A stretch of DNA of 64,000 nucleotides, from NCBI GenBank assembly GCA_046331705.1, contig JAXLQJ010000033.1, positions 1 to 64,000 on the forward strand, given 5' to 3'. The position numbers and the translations under genes are program-made. The DNA comes from JADJOY01 sp046331705 [NCBI: bacterium] (GTDB lineage: Bacteria; JADJOY01). Below the pieces are notes generated by a model. It did not search any database. It worked only from the letters and a program-made list of their open reading frames with translations, and was not told where the DNA came from. Below, in pieces: positions 40,086-49,387 of the stretch. Numbering within the stretch: position 1 is the first letter of the stretch; every line of letters begins with the position of its first letter.

Positions 40086-40982
40086 ATGACGCTGAGCGAT
40101 TTCGTGGCTGCGGCGTGGCGCGCGCACGGCGACGAATCGGAAGAGGTTGCCGAACGCATCGCCGATTCGTTGCACCTGGTGGCGCAGCCCGAAGACGTGG
40201 CACCGTTCGTGCGTTTGCTGACCCACGTGTATGGCGAGCACCTGGGCCGGTGGCAGCGCGGGGTCGAGCTGCTGGAAGCGATCCAGCGCTCACCAGCGTG
40301 CGACGGCAATGCCGCCGCCACCGAGCCACTCCGGCGCGGGATCGCGGCGCTGCGCGTGGCGGACGGGGACGGCGCTGCGACCGACTCGCTCACGGAGGCC
40401 GATCGCGCGTACGCGTTCGCGACCGCCGCGGATGCGCTGGCGGCGCGCGGCGAGCTCGGGCGCGGAATCGAGCTCCTCGAACGGGCGCTGGCTTGCGTTC
40501 CAGCCGACCTCGGAGCCGATCATCCAGCCATTCGCGCGTTGGCGATCACCGGCAACAACGTGTCCGCCGCGCTCGAGATCCGCGAAACGCTCGACGCCCG
40601 CGAGTCGGCGGCGATGGTGAAGGCGGCCGAGGCCGGACTGCGCTACTGGAAGCTCGCAGGGACCTGGCTCGAGGAAGAACGCGCCGAATACCAGCTCGCC
40701 CGCAGCTTGCTCCGAGCCGGCGACCTCGAGGCGGCGCGCGAGCGGATCGACCGCTGCATCGTGATCTGCCGCGAGAACGATGCCCCCGCGTTCGAGCGCT
40801 TCTTCGGGCATGCGGTGCGAGCGCTCGTCGCCCGCGCCGCGGGCGACGCCGCAGGCTACGAATCGCATCGCCAGGCCGCGCTCGAACACTACGCACACGT
40901 TCCGGACGGCGAGCAAAGCTGGTGCGACCGCGAACGCAGCGAGCTCGACAGCAAGCCCGCTCTCGGCGGAAGCAGGTCATGA
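40086..40982 (+). CDS. TPR-like helical repeat protein
   Basis: A 298-residue all-alpha protein from ATG 40086 with AAGGAA upstream. Helical pairs with A-x-x-L-x-x-x-G-E-L-x-x-G-I-E-L-L-E-x-A-L spacing at about 115-145 and R-S-L-L-R-A-G-D-L-E-A-A-R-E-R-I at about 205-230 indicate tetratricopeptide repeats. No catalytic motif or signal peptide. The stop overlaps the next start as ATGA. Function unknown, probably protein-protein binding. Confidence 0.65.
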   Translation: MTLSDFVAAAWRAHGDESEEVAERIADSLHLVAQPEDVAPFVRLLTHVYGEHLGRWQRGVELLEAIQRSPACDGNAAATEPLRRGIAALRVADGDGAATDSLTEADRAYAFATAADALAARGELGRGIELLERALACVPADLGADHPAIRALAITGNNVSAALEIRETLDARESAAMVKAAEAGLRYWKLAGTWLEEERAEYQLARSLLRAGDLEAARERIDRCIVICRENDAPAFERFFGHAVRALVARAAGDAAGYESHRQAALEHYAHVPDGEQSWCDRERSELDSKPALGGSRS

Positions 40983-41152
40983 CGAGCGGCCGTATTTCCC
41001 AAGCGCTCGGCTGCGTAGTGTTCGTTCTCATCTTCCTCGTCTTCTCTTCCCAGCTTCGCCGCCTCCCGCGCGACGCACGTGTGTATCGGTGGATCCGCTG
41101 GACGAACGTCCTCGTCGTCGTCTACCTGGTGCTCGCCAAGATGTGGTGCTGA
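40979..41152 (+). CDS. 57-residue membrane peptide translationally coupled to TPR gene
   Basis: The ATG at 40979 overlaps the TGA of the TPR gene (ATGA), the usual sign of coupled translation. The peptide has two hydrophobic helices, about residues 8-24 (L-G-C-V-V-F-V-L-I-F-L-V-F) and 42-54 (N-V-L-V-V-V-Y-L-V-L-A), joined by an Arg-rich loop (R-R-L-P-R-D-A-R-V-Y-R-W-I-R-W). It ends K-M-W-C. I know no family. Confidence 0.6.
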   Translation: MTSGRISQALGCVVFVLIFLVFSSQLRRLPRDARVYRWIRWTNVLVVVYLVLAKMWC

Positions 41153-41272
41153 TCCGCACCTCTCCGCGCAGCGCTCGATCCTCGCGCGCAGGTCACCCTT
41201 CGCTGCCATGAGCACCATTCACCCGAGCTCCGCGCGCGCGGATCGCTCGTTCTCGATGCGCGGGCTTCCGAC

Positions 41273-41677
41273 ATGAAGCGCGCGCTCGTGACGACGGCCG
41301 CAATCGTCCTCGCGTGGACGGCAGTCGACGCTCTCGCTCATGGCCTGGTGCTGGCACCGCTCTATCGGGCGAACGCGGCCCTGTGGCGTCCGCTCGCCGA
41401 CATGAACGCGGGGTTGGTGATGGCGGTTCGGGGCATCCTGGCGATCGTCTTCGTGGCGACGTACCAGCGATTGGTGCAACCCAGGACGCTTGCGGCGGGG
41501 TTGAAGCTCGGCGCTTTGCTGGGTGTGGCGCTCGGCACGTCCGCGGGGCTCGGCACCTACATCCACTCGCCGATTCCGCTCACGCTGGCGCTCGGCTGGC
41601 TGGCGCTGGGCATCGCGAAAGGTGTGCTCGCGGGTGCGCTTCTCGGCGCGCTGGCTCGCGAACGCCAACCGGCCTGA
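41273..41677 (+). CDS. Small membrane protein, unknown
   Basis: A 134-residue protein with four hydrophobic segments (about 4-25, 45-63, 76-97 and 103-126). D-A-L-A-H-G-L-V-L-A-P-L-Y after helix 1 and A-D-M-N before helix 2 are the most distinctive parts and may mark a small family. It stands alone, 120 bases after the 57-residue peptide gene. No functional hint. Confidence 0.6.
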   Translation: MKRALVTTAAIVLAWTAVDALAHGLVLAPLYRANAALWRPLADMNAGLVMAVRGILAIVFVATYQRLVQPRTLAAGLKLGALLGVALGTSAGLGTYIHSPIPLTLALGWLALGIAKGVLAGALLGALARERQPA

Positions 41678-41982
41678 CGAGCGCACGGCCGCGGCTCGGG
41701 GTGGGGCAAGGTTTCGCCCCACGTCGGATGCCGTGGATCTCGTTCTTCTATCCGAGCGAGTACGGGCTGCCCCTCATCGGCGTGCTCGGCGTGGGGTTGC
41801 GGGCGAGCGTTTCCGACTGCCCGTTCTGCCGCTGGGTCGCTGACGACGAATTTCACCGCCGCGAGGGGTGGTTGAGCTAGTGTGCGACATGGCGCCGACG
41901 TCCTCGCGCCCGGTCGACGCACGCACCACCACGGATTTCCACGGAGACTCGGCGCACGCGAGCTCCGCGACGGAGGTGAAGC
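41678..41982. other. 305-base intergenic region upstream of MBL gene
   Basis: It contains a TAGTGT box at 41878-41883 that could be a -10 element with a leader of about 90 bases for the MBL gene. A 50-codon open frame (41728-41880) with a C-P-F-C pair is present but has no ribosome site. Otherwise I see nothing. Confidence 0.3.
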
Positions 41983-43515
41983 ATGTCCGAGCAAGCCGTC
42001 ATCAACGTCGACCTCGCCGACGTGTTCACGCAACCCGATCGAAAGGGTTTCCTGCACACTCTGGCCTGGGGTGACGCCGTCGAGGTGCTCGAGAGGACGC
42101 CCGCGCACCTTCGAGTTCGCGCCGTCTCGTTCGAGAAGCAGCCAGACGGCAGCTTCGTTCCCGTCGACACCGAGGCCTTCATCACACCCACGAAGTCCTC
42201 GGGCATCGAGCCCGCCGGCATCGTCGTGCCCGCCGCGGAGAATCGCGTCCTCAAGGTCAACTTCGTCGACGTGCAGCAAGGGGACGGTGCGGTCATCGAA
42301 TCCCCGGACGGCAAGACCATCCTCGTGGACGGCGGCGACAACCAGCTCTTCGCGCGCTATCTGGCCGCGCGCTTTCGAGGGACGAGCGCGGACGCGCCCA
42401 AGGCGATCGATTGCATTCTCGTGACCCACGGCGACGCGGATCATTTCTCCGGGCTGACCGCGATTCGCGCGTCGGAGACGAACGGGGACCCGAGAAAGCG
42501 TCTCTTCATCGCCCCCCGACGCGTCTTTCACAACGGCTTGGTCAAACGACCGAGCAAGGACGCCCACAAGAAGACCATCCCCGAGAAGGAGCTGCTCGGA
42601 CCGACCACGGTCGCCGGCGGAGACACGATCCTGACGGGGCTCGTCGATCGCCTCGTCGACGTGCCGGACGATGAGATGAACGAGCCGTTTCGAGCCTGGA
42701 AGAAGGCGCTCGCGACCTGGAACGGTCGCACTCCGATCGAGTTTCGCCGGCTCTCCTTCGGCGACGACGATGCGTTCGCCTTCTTCAACCAAGGCGACTT
42801 GAAGATCTCGGTCCTGGGACCGATCGTGACCCGAACGAACGACGTGGTCGGGCTCAAGTTCCTCGGCAACCCGCCGAAGGGACCGCGAATCGGACACGAG
42901 TCACTCGATCTGGACGACGCGAGCTTCAAGGGGTTCTCTGCCTCGCACACCATCAACGGCCACTCGGTGGTGTTCCAGCTGCGGTACGGCGGGTTCCGCT
43001 ATCTCTTCTGCGGCGACCTGAACGACGAAGCGAGTCGAACGCTGGCGCGCAAGCACCAAGCCGGCGAGATCGACCTGCGCTCCGAGGTGTTCAAGGTGCC
43101 CCATCACGGGTCGGCGGATTTCTCCGGCGGGTTGCTCGCGATGGTCGCACCCATCGTCAGCGTGGTTTCCAGCGGCGACGAGTCCGCGAAGAAGGAGTAC
43201 ATCCATCCGCGCGCGACGCTGATGGGCGCGCTGGGCAAGCATTCGCGGGTCGACGAGCCGCTCGTCTTCGTGACGGAGCTGGTGGCCTTCTTCAACCTCG
43301 AGGGCTGGGCGCGATTGACGGATGCCGCCAAGAACGCGAAACGGGGCGAGTTCTTCGCGTTCAGCCGCACGGCGTTCGGCATCGTGAAGACGCGAACCGA
43401 CGGCCAGCGATTGCTCGTCTACACCGACTCCGGCATCGCGGACATGAAGGAAGCGTATGCGTACGCTCTCGATGGGAACGGCCTGCCGGTGCCGTCGGCG
43501 GTGATCCGAGCGTAG
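41983..43515 (+). CDS. ComEC/Rec2-like metallo-beta-lactamase-fold hydrolase with SH3-like N-terminus
   Basis: A 510-residue protein with GGAGGTG six bases before the ATG. Residues 1-65 look like an SH3-type beta barrel. The MBL fold begins about residue 88 (V-N-F-V-D-V-Q-Q-G-D-G, as in ComEC) and has the metal motif T-H149-G-D-A-D153-H154. Further ligands are C-G-D345-L, and K-V-P-H-H375-G-S is the second ComEC signature. Soluble ComEC-like MBL proteins are thought to be nucleases or phosphodiesterases. It lacks the ComEC membrane channel, so it is not a DNA-uptake pore. Such genes recur as accessory or defence-linked genes, but no partner is adjacent here. Confidence 0.8.
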   Translation: MSEQAVINVDLADVFTQPDRKGFLHTLAWGDAVEVLERTPAHLRVRAVSFEKQPDGSFVPVDTEAFITPTKSSGIEPAGIVVPAAENRVLKVNFVDVQQGDGAVIESPDGKTILVDGGDNQLFARYLAARFRGTSADAPKAIDCILVTHGDADHFSGLTAIRASETNGDPRKRLFIAPRRVFHNGLVKRPSKDAHKKTIPEKELLGPTTVAGGDTILTGLVDRLVDVPDDEMNEPFRAWKKALATWNGRTPIEFRRLSFGDDDAFAFFNQGDLKISVLGPIVTRTNDVVGLKFLGNPPKGPRIGHESLDLDDASFKGFSASHTINGHSVVFQLRYGGFRYLFCGDLNDEASRTLARKHQAGEIDLRSEVFKVPHHGSADFSGGLLAMVAPIVSVVSSGDESAKKEYIHPRATLMGALGKHSRVDEPLVFVTELVAFFNLEGWARLTDAAKNAKRGEFFAFSRTAFGIVKTRTDGQRLLVYTDSGIADMKEAYAYALDGNGLPVPSAVIRA

Positions 43516-43524
43516 CGACCACCG

Positions 43525-43567
43525 GGCGCGCGTGACGACGGGGGCGCTGGCGAACGCGCCGCGCGCC
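43525..43567. terminator. Nested palindrome between convergent MBL and M81 genes
   Basis: GGCGCGCG (43525-43532) pairs with CGCGCGCC (43560-43567), with an inner GGCGC (43543-43547) that can pair with GCGCC ending at 43560. It occupies nearly the whole gap between the two stops. No U-tract. Confidence 0.4.
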
Positions 43568-43570
43568 GTC

Positions 43571-45082
43571 TCACGCGCTCCGGCGCCGGCGGTCGGCGGG
43601 GCGCCAGTCGTCGACGCGCTCCTTGGGGTGCACGGGGCCGTCGAACGTGAGGGCGAGCGCCCGGTCCACGTCGGTGAGGCCGCGGGTACGGACGTAGAAC
43701 GTGCGACGGTTGATGAGCGCGAAGTAGATGCGGAAATGGAAGAAGCTCTTCACGACCAGCACGTCCGCCCGCCACGGATCGAGCCCCACGTCCCTGTAGA
43801 AGGCGGGCTTCATCACGATCGGCGTGTGCTCGGTGACCACGAGCTTCACGTGGTCGAGATCGAGGACGGCCATGCGACCGAACGGCTCGCGAACGAGGGT
43901 CGCGAGCAAGCGCCCGCGCACGCGCAGCGGTGGGTTGGTGACCGGGTCGATGCGACCGCCCACCTCGAGATCGATCGGCTGGCCGGGCGCCACGGCGGCG
44001 AGCTCCGCGGCGGCGCGCGCGTCGAGGATCGGTGCGTAGGTCACGAGATCCCGACCTTCCTCGAGTAGCGCGCGGATCAGGTTGGTGTTCTCGCCGGTGG
44101 CGCCGGCGGCCACCACGTCGCTCGAATCCGAGAAACACACGACACCGAAGCGGCGCGCCAGCCGTGCGGCGCGCGCCCGCGCGATCGCCTCGCTGGCGCT
44201 CAGGAACGCAGGCGGCATCACGTCGCGAACCGCCCACGCGCGATCGGCCAGCTCGTCGGCGAGGCGATCGGCGAGCGGCGCGTCCCCGTCGGTGATCACG
44301 TGCGCGCTCCAGCCGATCTCGGGGTCGTCGTTCCACAGGTGCACCATGCAGAGACTCGCGTCGAGCACGCGGGGCGCGCGCGCCATCGCCTTCATGCGCG
44401 AGAAGATGGGGCGCATCGTCGGCAGCAGATCCACCGTGGTGCCGCCGCCCAGCACCATCGGCAACGTGCGCCAGCGGTAGACGGGGCGAACGCGGCCGAG
44501 GGCCGTGTCGATCAGGATGCGCCCCGCCCGACGCCCGGTGGAGGCGTGATCGCGGTGGGGGTTGGTGCGGTAAGCGCACGCGAACGTGACGGGTGCCAGC
44601 TTCTTGGCGCAGAGCTGCGCGTGCAGGTCGAAGCTCACCGCCAGCGGCACGTCGGGCCCGATCTCCCGGCGCACCGCCTCGAGCAGCCGGGCCTCGGGGT
44701 GCGGGTCGTGGCGGGTCGTCATGGCGCCGTGGAGCGCCAAGTAGACGCCGTCGACCTTGCCCGCCGCGCGCAAGCGATCGAGGAGCCGCGCCATCGCCGT
44801 CTCGAACGCCTCCTCCGAGAGCGGCCCCGAGGGCACGGCCCACGCGCTGAGGAGCGGCACGCCGACCACCGCGCCGCCCCGCTCGTCCACCGCCTGGACG
44901 AAACCGGAGAGCTCGGCGTTCTTCGCGTAGCCGGCGACCTCCTCACCGTGCCGCGAGCACGCCGCGGCGAGCGCCTCGCCCTCGAGCAGATGGGCGCGCG
45001 CGAATCCCGCGAACGCCGTGTCGACCGGGCTGAACGCGTTGGTCTCGTGGTTGATGCGGCCGTAGGCGATTCGGATCGGCAT
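43571..45082 (-). CDS. M81 family metallopeptidase (MlrC-like)
   Basis: A 503-residue protein from ATG 45082 with GAGG 6 bases upstream. The N-terminal M81 domain (about 1-300) starts R-I-A-Y-G-R-I-N-H-E-T-N-A-F and has S-F-D-L-H-A and T-N-P-H-R-D motifs with the likely zinc ligands. The MlrC C-terminal domain covers about 310-490. MlrC was described for linearised microcystin degradation, but most members are found in organisms without that pathway and probably cleave other small peptides or amides. It is divergent from the first FadL gene. Confidence 0.88.
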   Translation of the reverse strand: MPIRIAYGRINHETNAFSPVDTAFAGFARAHLLEGEALAAACSRHGEEVAGYAKNAELSGFVQAVDERGGAVVGVPLLSAWAVPSGPLSEEAFETAMARLLDRLRAAGKVDGVYLALHGAMTTRHDPHPEARLLEAVRREIGPDVPLAVSFDLHAQLCAKKLAPVTFACAYRTNPHRDHASTGRRAGRILIDTALGRVRPVYRWRTLPMVLGGGTTVDLLPTMRPIFSRMKAMARAPRVLDASLCMVHLWNDDPEIGWSAHVITDGDAPLADRLADELADRAWAVRDVMPPAFLSASEAIARARAARLARRFGVVCFSDSSDVVAAGATGENTNLIRALLEEGRDLVTYAPILDARAAAELAAVAPGQPIDLEVGGRIDPVTNPPLRVRGRLLATLVREPFGRMAVLDLDHVKLVVTEHTPIVMKPAFYRDVGLDPWRADVLVVKSFFHFRIYFALINRRTFYVRTRGLTDVDRALALTFDGPVHPKERVDDWRPADRRRRSA

Positions 45083-45210
45083 GACGTCCTCGCTGCCGCG
45101 ACCGTAGCGCAGTGCCGTCGTCGCGAGAATGACGCTCTTTCCGGTTGCCCGGGCAACGCGGAATCGCTTACAACCGGGCGCCGCGCATCGATTGCCCACT
45201 CCTCGAGCTC

Positions 45211-46605
45211 ATGATCTCTCGCCCCCGCGACCGCTCGCTCGCACGTCGCCCCGCGGTCGCCGCGCTGATCGCGGCCGGCCTCGTCGCGCAACTGGTGCTG
45301 CCGGGCACCGCCACCGCCACCAACTATCGGCTCTTCGGCCCGGGACCGCGCTATGCGGCGATGGCGGGCGCGTTCACGGCCGTGGCCGATGACTTCACGG
45401 GCGGCTACGCCAATCCGGCGGCGATCATCCAGAAGACGTCGACGCGCATCGGCCTCGGCTACCAGTACGCGTACATGGACCTCTCGGCCGATGGCGAGCA
45501 CGACAAGCGCGGCGAGGGAACCGACGGACTCTACTTGGGCTTCGTGTTCACGCTGCCCTTCATCGACTGGCTCAAGGATCGCGTGGCGTTCGGCTACAAC
45601 TACTTCCAGCCCGTCGACTACGTGCTCTCGCTGCAGGTGCCGGCGGCCACCACGCCGCAATTCGTGCTGCTGGAGCAGTACCCGCGCGCCAACGTCATGC
45701 ACGCGGCTTTCGCGTCCGATCCGCTGCCCTGGCTCTTGCTGGGCTTCGGCGCGAGCTTCAACGCGGATCTCGGCGGTGGGCTCGATCTCAAGCCCGGCAT
45801 CCGCAGCTTGAACGGCGTGTCCTCGATCCTGACCACCGTGGATCAGGAGTCGAAGTCGCTGTTCTCGCCGGACGCCGGTGCCTTCGTGAAGGGCGGCGAG
45901 CTGACCAGCGGGCTCGACGGCTGGACCTTCGGTTTCACGTGGCGCTACCGCTACCAGGTCGATCTGCAGATCCCGCTCACGATCCTCCTGTCGGGGATCC
46001 CGCTCAAGCTGGACTTCACGTCGACGCTCCTCTACACGCCCGAGACCTACACGCTGGGCGCCGCGTATCACTTCGGCAACCACGGCGAGGACGGCGTGGT
46101 GGCGCTCGATCTCGCGTACAACCGCTACTCGAGATTCGAGTCGCCCTCGCTGGTCATCGACACCGACATCGACATCCCGATCCTGCCGCTCGAGCTGAAG
46201 AGCGGGCCGGCGATCGACCCGCGCTTTCACGACACGTTCACCCCGCGCGTCGGCGCCGACTACCGCGTCTTCGACGGCGACTCGCTCGAGGTCTGGCTGC
46301 GCGGCGGGTACGCGTTCGATCCCTCGCCCGCGCCGCAGCAAACCCGCACCACCAACTTCCTCGACGGCGACAAGCACATCTTCGGGATCGGCACCGGCCT
46401 CGCGGCGAAGCAGCTCTTCGGCACCGACGTCTCGAAGTCGAAGCCGACGTTCAACCTCACCTTCCAGACCCAGCTGCTGAGCAAGGTGAGCGCGGTCAAG
46501 AACGCGGACGTGCCCGAGCAGAACCCCGGCTGGCCGGACGTGCGCGGCCACGGCACGGTCTACTACCTGGGTGCGGCGATCAGCGCCGACACGAGTGTTC
46601 CGTGA
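45211..46605 (+). CDS. FadL/OmpP1-type outer-membrane transporter
   Basis: A 464-residue protein. A signal peptide (hydrophobic about 14-33, A-T-A-T cleavage region) precedes the family's N-terminal N-Y-x-L-F-G-P-G-P-R and G-G-Y-A-N-P-A-A hatch region. Long amphipathic beta strands follow to the C-terminus. FadL proteins pass hydrophobic molecules across the outer membrane. The GTG of the next FadL-like gene overlaps its stop (GTGA), so the two are made together. The start at 45211 was chosen because it gives the best signal peptide; an upstream start at 45145 is possible. Confidence 0.85.
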   Translation: MISRPRDRSLARRPAVAALIAAGLVAQLVLPGTATATNYRLFGPGPRYAAMAGAFTAVADDFTGGYANPAAIIQKTSTRIGLGYQYAYMDLSADGEHDKRGEGTDGLYLGFVFTLPFIDWLKDRVAFGYNYFQPVDYVLSLQVPAATTPQFVLLEQYPRANVMHAAFASDPLPWLLLGFGASFNADLGGGLDLKPGIRSLNGVSSILTTVDQESKSLFSPDAGAFVKGGELTSGLDGWTFGFTWRYRYQVDLQIPLTILLSGIPLKLDFTSTLLYTPETYTLGAAYHFGNHGEDGVVALDLAYNRYSRFESPSLVIDTDIDIPILPLELKSGPAIDPRFHDTFTPRVGADYRVFDGDSLEVWLRGGYAFDPSPAPQQTRTTNFLDGDKHIFGIGTGLAAKQLFGTDVSKSKPTFNLTFQTQLLSKVSAVKNADVPEQNPGWPDVRGHGTVYYLGAAISADTSVP

Positions 46606-48017
46606 GTCAGCGCCGCCTCCAGAAGCGCGACGGCGAATCGGCGCGAGCAGGCGCTGCGGGGCGCGCCGTGCGCGGGCACGCCAGAGGCCTGGCGGTGGCG
46701 CTGGGGATCGCGCTCGCGTCGGCGACCGCTGCCCGCGCCAATCCCTTCGACGCGTACGGCGTGGGCTCGCGATCCGCGGGCATGGCCAGCGCCGTCACCG
46801 CGGTGGTCCAAGACTTCGGGTCCGTCTACTACAACCCGGCCGGGCTCGCTCAGAACGGCGGCATGGAAGCGAGCTTCGGCTACTTCTACGCACCGCCCAC
46901 CCTCGAGATCAACGGCAAGGACGTGAACGAGGACACCACCAGCGGGCTGGTGGCGGGCTTCGTGTCGCCGCCGATGGAGCTGCCGGGCGGCATCAAGATG
47001 TCGGGCGGCGGGCTCTTCCATCTGCCCGACAAGCGCGTCGCGCGCACGCTCGCGATCCCGTACGACCAGCCGACCTACGTGCTCTACGGGGCCCGCAATC
47101 AGCGCACGATGGTGATGTTCCCGTTCTGCTTCGAGCTCGCGCCGTGGATCTCGGTGGGCGCGGGGATCTCGCTCTTCGTCGATTCGAGCGGCGGCCCCGA
47201 CTTCACGCTGCGCGAGGACCGCCCAGACAACGAGGGCCTCTTCAGCGAGGGCACGATCTCCGCGACCCAGCACGGACGCTTCTATCCGGTGGCGGGAATG
47301 CTCGTGCACCCCGCCGAGGGATTCCGCATCGGCTTCGACTACCGCAGCAAGAACGAGGCGCTCTACGAAGTGCCCATCGACGTGAGCATCGAGGCGCTGC
47401 ACATCTTCAACATCCCATTCGACGTGCTGCCCGAGTCCAAGATCGTGCTGCGCCAGCAGGTGTTCAGCTTCTTCAGCCCGGATCAGTTCACGCTCGGCAC
47501 GGCGTGGAACGCCACCGAGGACCTGCTGCTCACCGCCGACGTCACCTACGCGCTGTGGTCGGCGTTCCAGCAGCCCTCGCCGGAAGGCGCCACCACCTAC
47601 GAAGGTGGGCTGGCGCTGCTGCTGGGCGCCAACCCGAACTTCGGCCTGCCGCCGCCGGACTTCCACGACATCGTGATCCCCGCGGCCGGCGCCGAGTGGC
47701 GCTTCCACCACGACGAGTCGATGGAGCTCTTCCTGCGCGGCGGTTATCGCTTCCGCCCCACGCCCGCGCCGACGCCCAAGGGGTTCAACAACTTCGCGGA
47801 CACCAACGTGCACGTCATCGCGCTGGGCCTCGGCGGGCGATTCCCGCATTTGCTCTCGGTGGTGCGCGGCCCCATCGACATCGACGTCCACGCCCAATAC
47901 CTCCACCTCGAGGAACGCCTGGCGCGGAAGGACAACCCGGTCGCCGACGCGTACGGCGACTTCACCATGGGTGGCTACGTGCTGGTCGGCGGCGCCACGG
48001 CGACGCTGCGATTCTGA
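46602..48017 (+). CDS. Second FadL/OmpP1-type outer-membrane transporter
   Basis: A 471-residue protein translated from a GTG that overlaps the stop of the first FadL gene. An Arg-rich n-region and a hydrophobic helix (about 28-42) make a long signal peptide; the mature part begins N-P-F-D-A-Y-G-V-G-S-R-S-A-G-M and S-V-Y-Y-N-P-A-G-L-A, the classic OmpP1/FadL start. The rest is beta-barrel-like. The tandem partner suggests two related hydrophobic substrates or a hetero-pair. Its stop shares one base with the next start (TGATG). Confidence 0.87.
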   Translation: MSQRRLQKRDGESARAGAAGRAVRGHARGLAVALGIALASATAARANPFDAYGVGSRSAGMASAVTAVVQDFGSVYYNPAGLAQNGGMEASFGYFYAPPTLEINGKDVNEDTTSGLVAGFVSPPMELPGGIKMSGGGLFHLPDKRVARTLAIPYDQPTYVLYGARNQRTMVMFPFCFELAPWISVGAGISLFVDSSGGPDFTLREDRPDNEGLFSEGTISATQHGRFYPVAGMLVHPAEGFRIGFDYRSKNEALYEVPIDVSIEALHIFNIPFDVLPESKIVLRQQVFSFFSPDQFTLGTAWNATEDLLLTADVTYALWSAFQQPSPEGATTYEGGLALLLGANPNFGLPPPDFHDIVIPAAGAEWRFHHDESMELFLRGGYRFRPTPAPTPKGFNNFADTNVHVIALGLGGRFPHLLSVVRGPIDIDVHAQYLHLEERLARKDNPVADAYGDFTMGGYVLVGGATATLRF

Positions 48018-49363
48018 TGAGCGCGAATCCGCACCGCGGCTCGATCCGCTCGTTCCCGCACGCCGTCGCCAGGTGGCGGCGGGCGCGAGGGCGCATGGCG
48101 CGCGCCGCCGCGCTCGGACTGGTGGCGCTCGGGCTCGGGTGCGGCTTCACCGCGAGCAAGGGCAACGAGCCGAGCGGCAGCGAGAACCTCCCCACCAGCG
48201 GCGTCGGCCCGTTCCTCAAGCAGGACTTCTACTGCAACACCCAGCTCGTGCAGCCGTTCATCCTGACCTCGCCCGCCGACGCTCAGCGCGGCGGGCCGAC
48301 GTTCGTGCGCGAACCGGACGGAACCTTTCAGATCTGGTCCGAGCTGCGCAGCGGCGATGGCTCGCGGATCCTGCGCAACCAGCTCACGCTCTTGCCCGGC
48401 ACCCAATGCCGCGACTTCGACGTGAGCGTGACCGCGGACGAGACCGCCCTCGACGCAGCGGACGCGTGGGAAGCAGGCGCTGTCGGCGCGCCCACCGTGC
48501 TCGCCCAGGACGGCCATTATCGGATGTGGTTCGAGGGTGGGCGCTACGCAGGCATCGGTTACGCCGAGTCGAACGACGGCCTCCACTGGACGCGGCGCTC
48601 CGCGAACCCGGTGCTCGTTCCCGATCAACGCTGGGAGGCCGGCACCATCGGCTCGCCGACGGTCGTCTTTCGCGATGGGCTCTACCGCATGTGGTACGAC
48701 GGCAACGTGAACGCCGCGCGCGCCATCGGGTACGCGGAGTCGAGCGACGGCGTGACGTGGACCAAGCGCGATGCCTTCGGCCGCTCCTCCGCCGGAGGCC
48801 ACGACGACGTGGTGCCCGTGCTCACGGCCGACCAGACCACGTGGGAATTCTTCAAGCCCACGGATTCCGCGGGCAGCGTGGGAGCGCCATCGGTGGTCGT
48901 GCACCACGATCCGCTGCGGACCTATTACCTGCTCTACTACACGGGCAATCTGCGCGGCCGTCTCGACACGCGCTTCGACGACGTCGATTCCTCGATCGGC
49001 ATCGCTTTCTCCGAGAACGGGCTGGATTGGACCAAGGCGCCCAACAAGCGCGAATGCGAAGAGTTCGAGTGCCCGGCCAACGAGATCAACCCCAACGTGG
49101 CCGAGAAGCTGCCGATCTCGCTCGGGCCCAAGGTGGACGGCAGCTTCAACTCGTTCTCGGCGTTCTCGATCGTGGACGAGGCCGAGCCAGCGGTGGTCGA
49201 GGTGCCCGAGGAGCTCACGTTCTTCTTGCTCTGGCACCAGGTGGACCAGATCAACGCCAAGGTCGCGCCCAGCCTGCCCCCTGACGATTCGAGCCTCCCG
49301 CCCGACGGCTTCACGGGTGCGACGGGCATCGGGTTCGCGTTCGCCAACAACCTGCCGAGCTGA
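48017..49363 (+). CDS. GH43-like five-bladed beta-propeller lipoprotein
   Basis: A 448-residue protein whose ATG overlaps the FadL stop by one base. Lipobox L-G-L-G-C (Cys42) follows an Arg-rich start. The propeller shows repeated G-x-Y-R-M-W-Y/F-x-G and I-G-Y-A-E-S-x-D-G-x-x-W-T-x-R blades (two clear copies at about 165-195 and 223-255), as in GH43/GH32-like families. I cannot confirm the catalytic carboxylates, so it may bind rather than cleave glycans. Coupling to two FadL genes suggests it works at the outer membrane with them. Confidence 0.78.
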   Translation: MSANPHRGSIRSFPHAVARWRRARGRMARAAALGLVALGLGCGFTASKGNEPSGSENLPTSGVGPFLKQDFYCNTQLVQPFILTSPADAQRGGPTFVREPDGTFQIWSELRSGDGSRILRNQLTLLPGTQCRDFDVSVTADETALDAADAWEAGAVGAPTVLAQDGHYRMWFEGGRYAGIGYAESNDGLHWTRRSANPVLVPDQRWEAGTIGSPTVVFRDGLYRMWYDGNVNAARAIGYAESSDGVTWTKRDAFGRSSAGGHDDVVPVLTADQTTWEFFKPTDSAGSVGAPSVVVHHDPLRTYYLLYYTGNLRGRLDTRFDDVDSSIGIAFSENGLDWTKAPNKRECEEFECPANEINPNVAEKLPISLGPKVDGSFNSFSAFSIVDEAEPAVVEVPEELTFFLLWHQVDQINAKVAPSLPPDDSSLPPDGFTGATGIGFAFANNLPS

Positions 49364-49387
49364 CCCGCCGCCGGCGACGGCCACGAA

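Noticed and set aside
41728-41880. 50-codon plus-strand frame with a C-P-F-C pair
   Set aside because: No ribosome site, no family resemblance, and it overlaps a possible promoter; too weak to call a gene.
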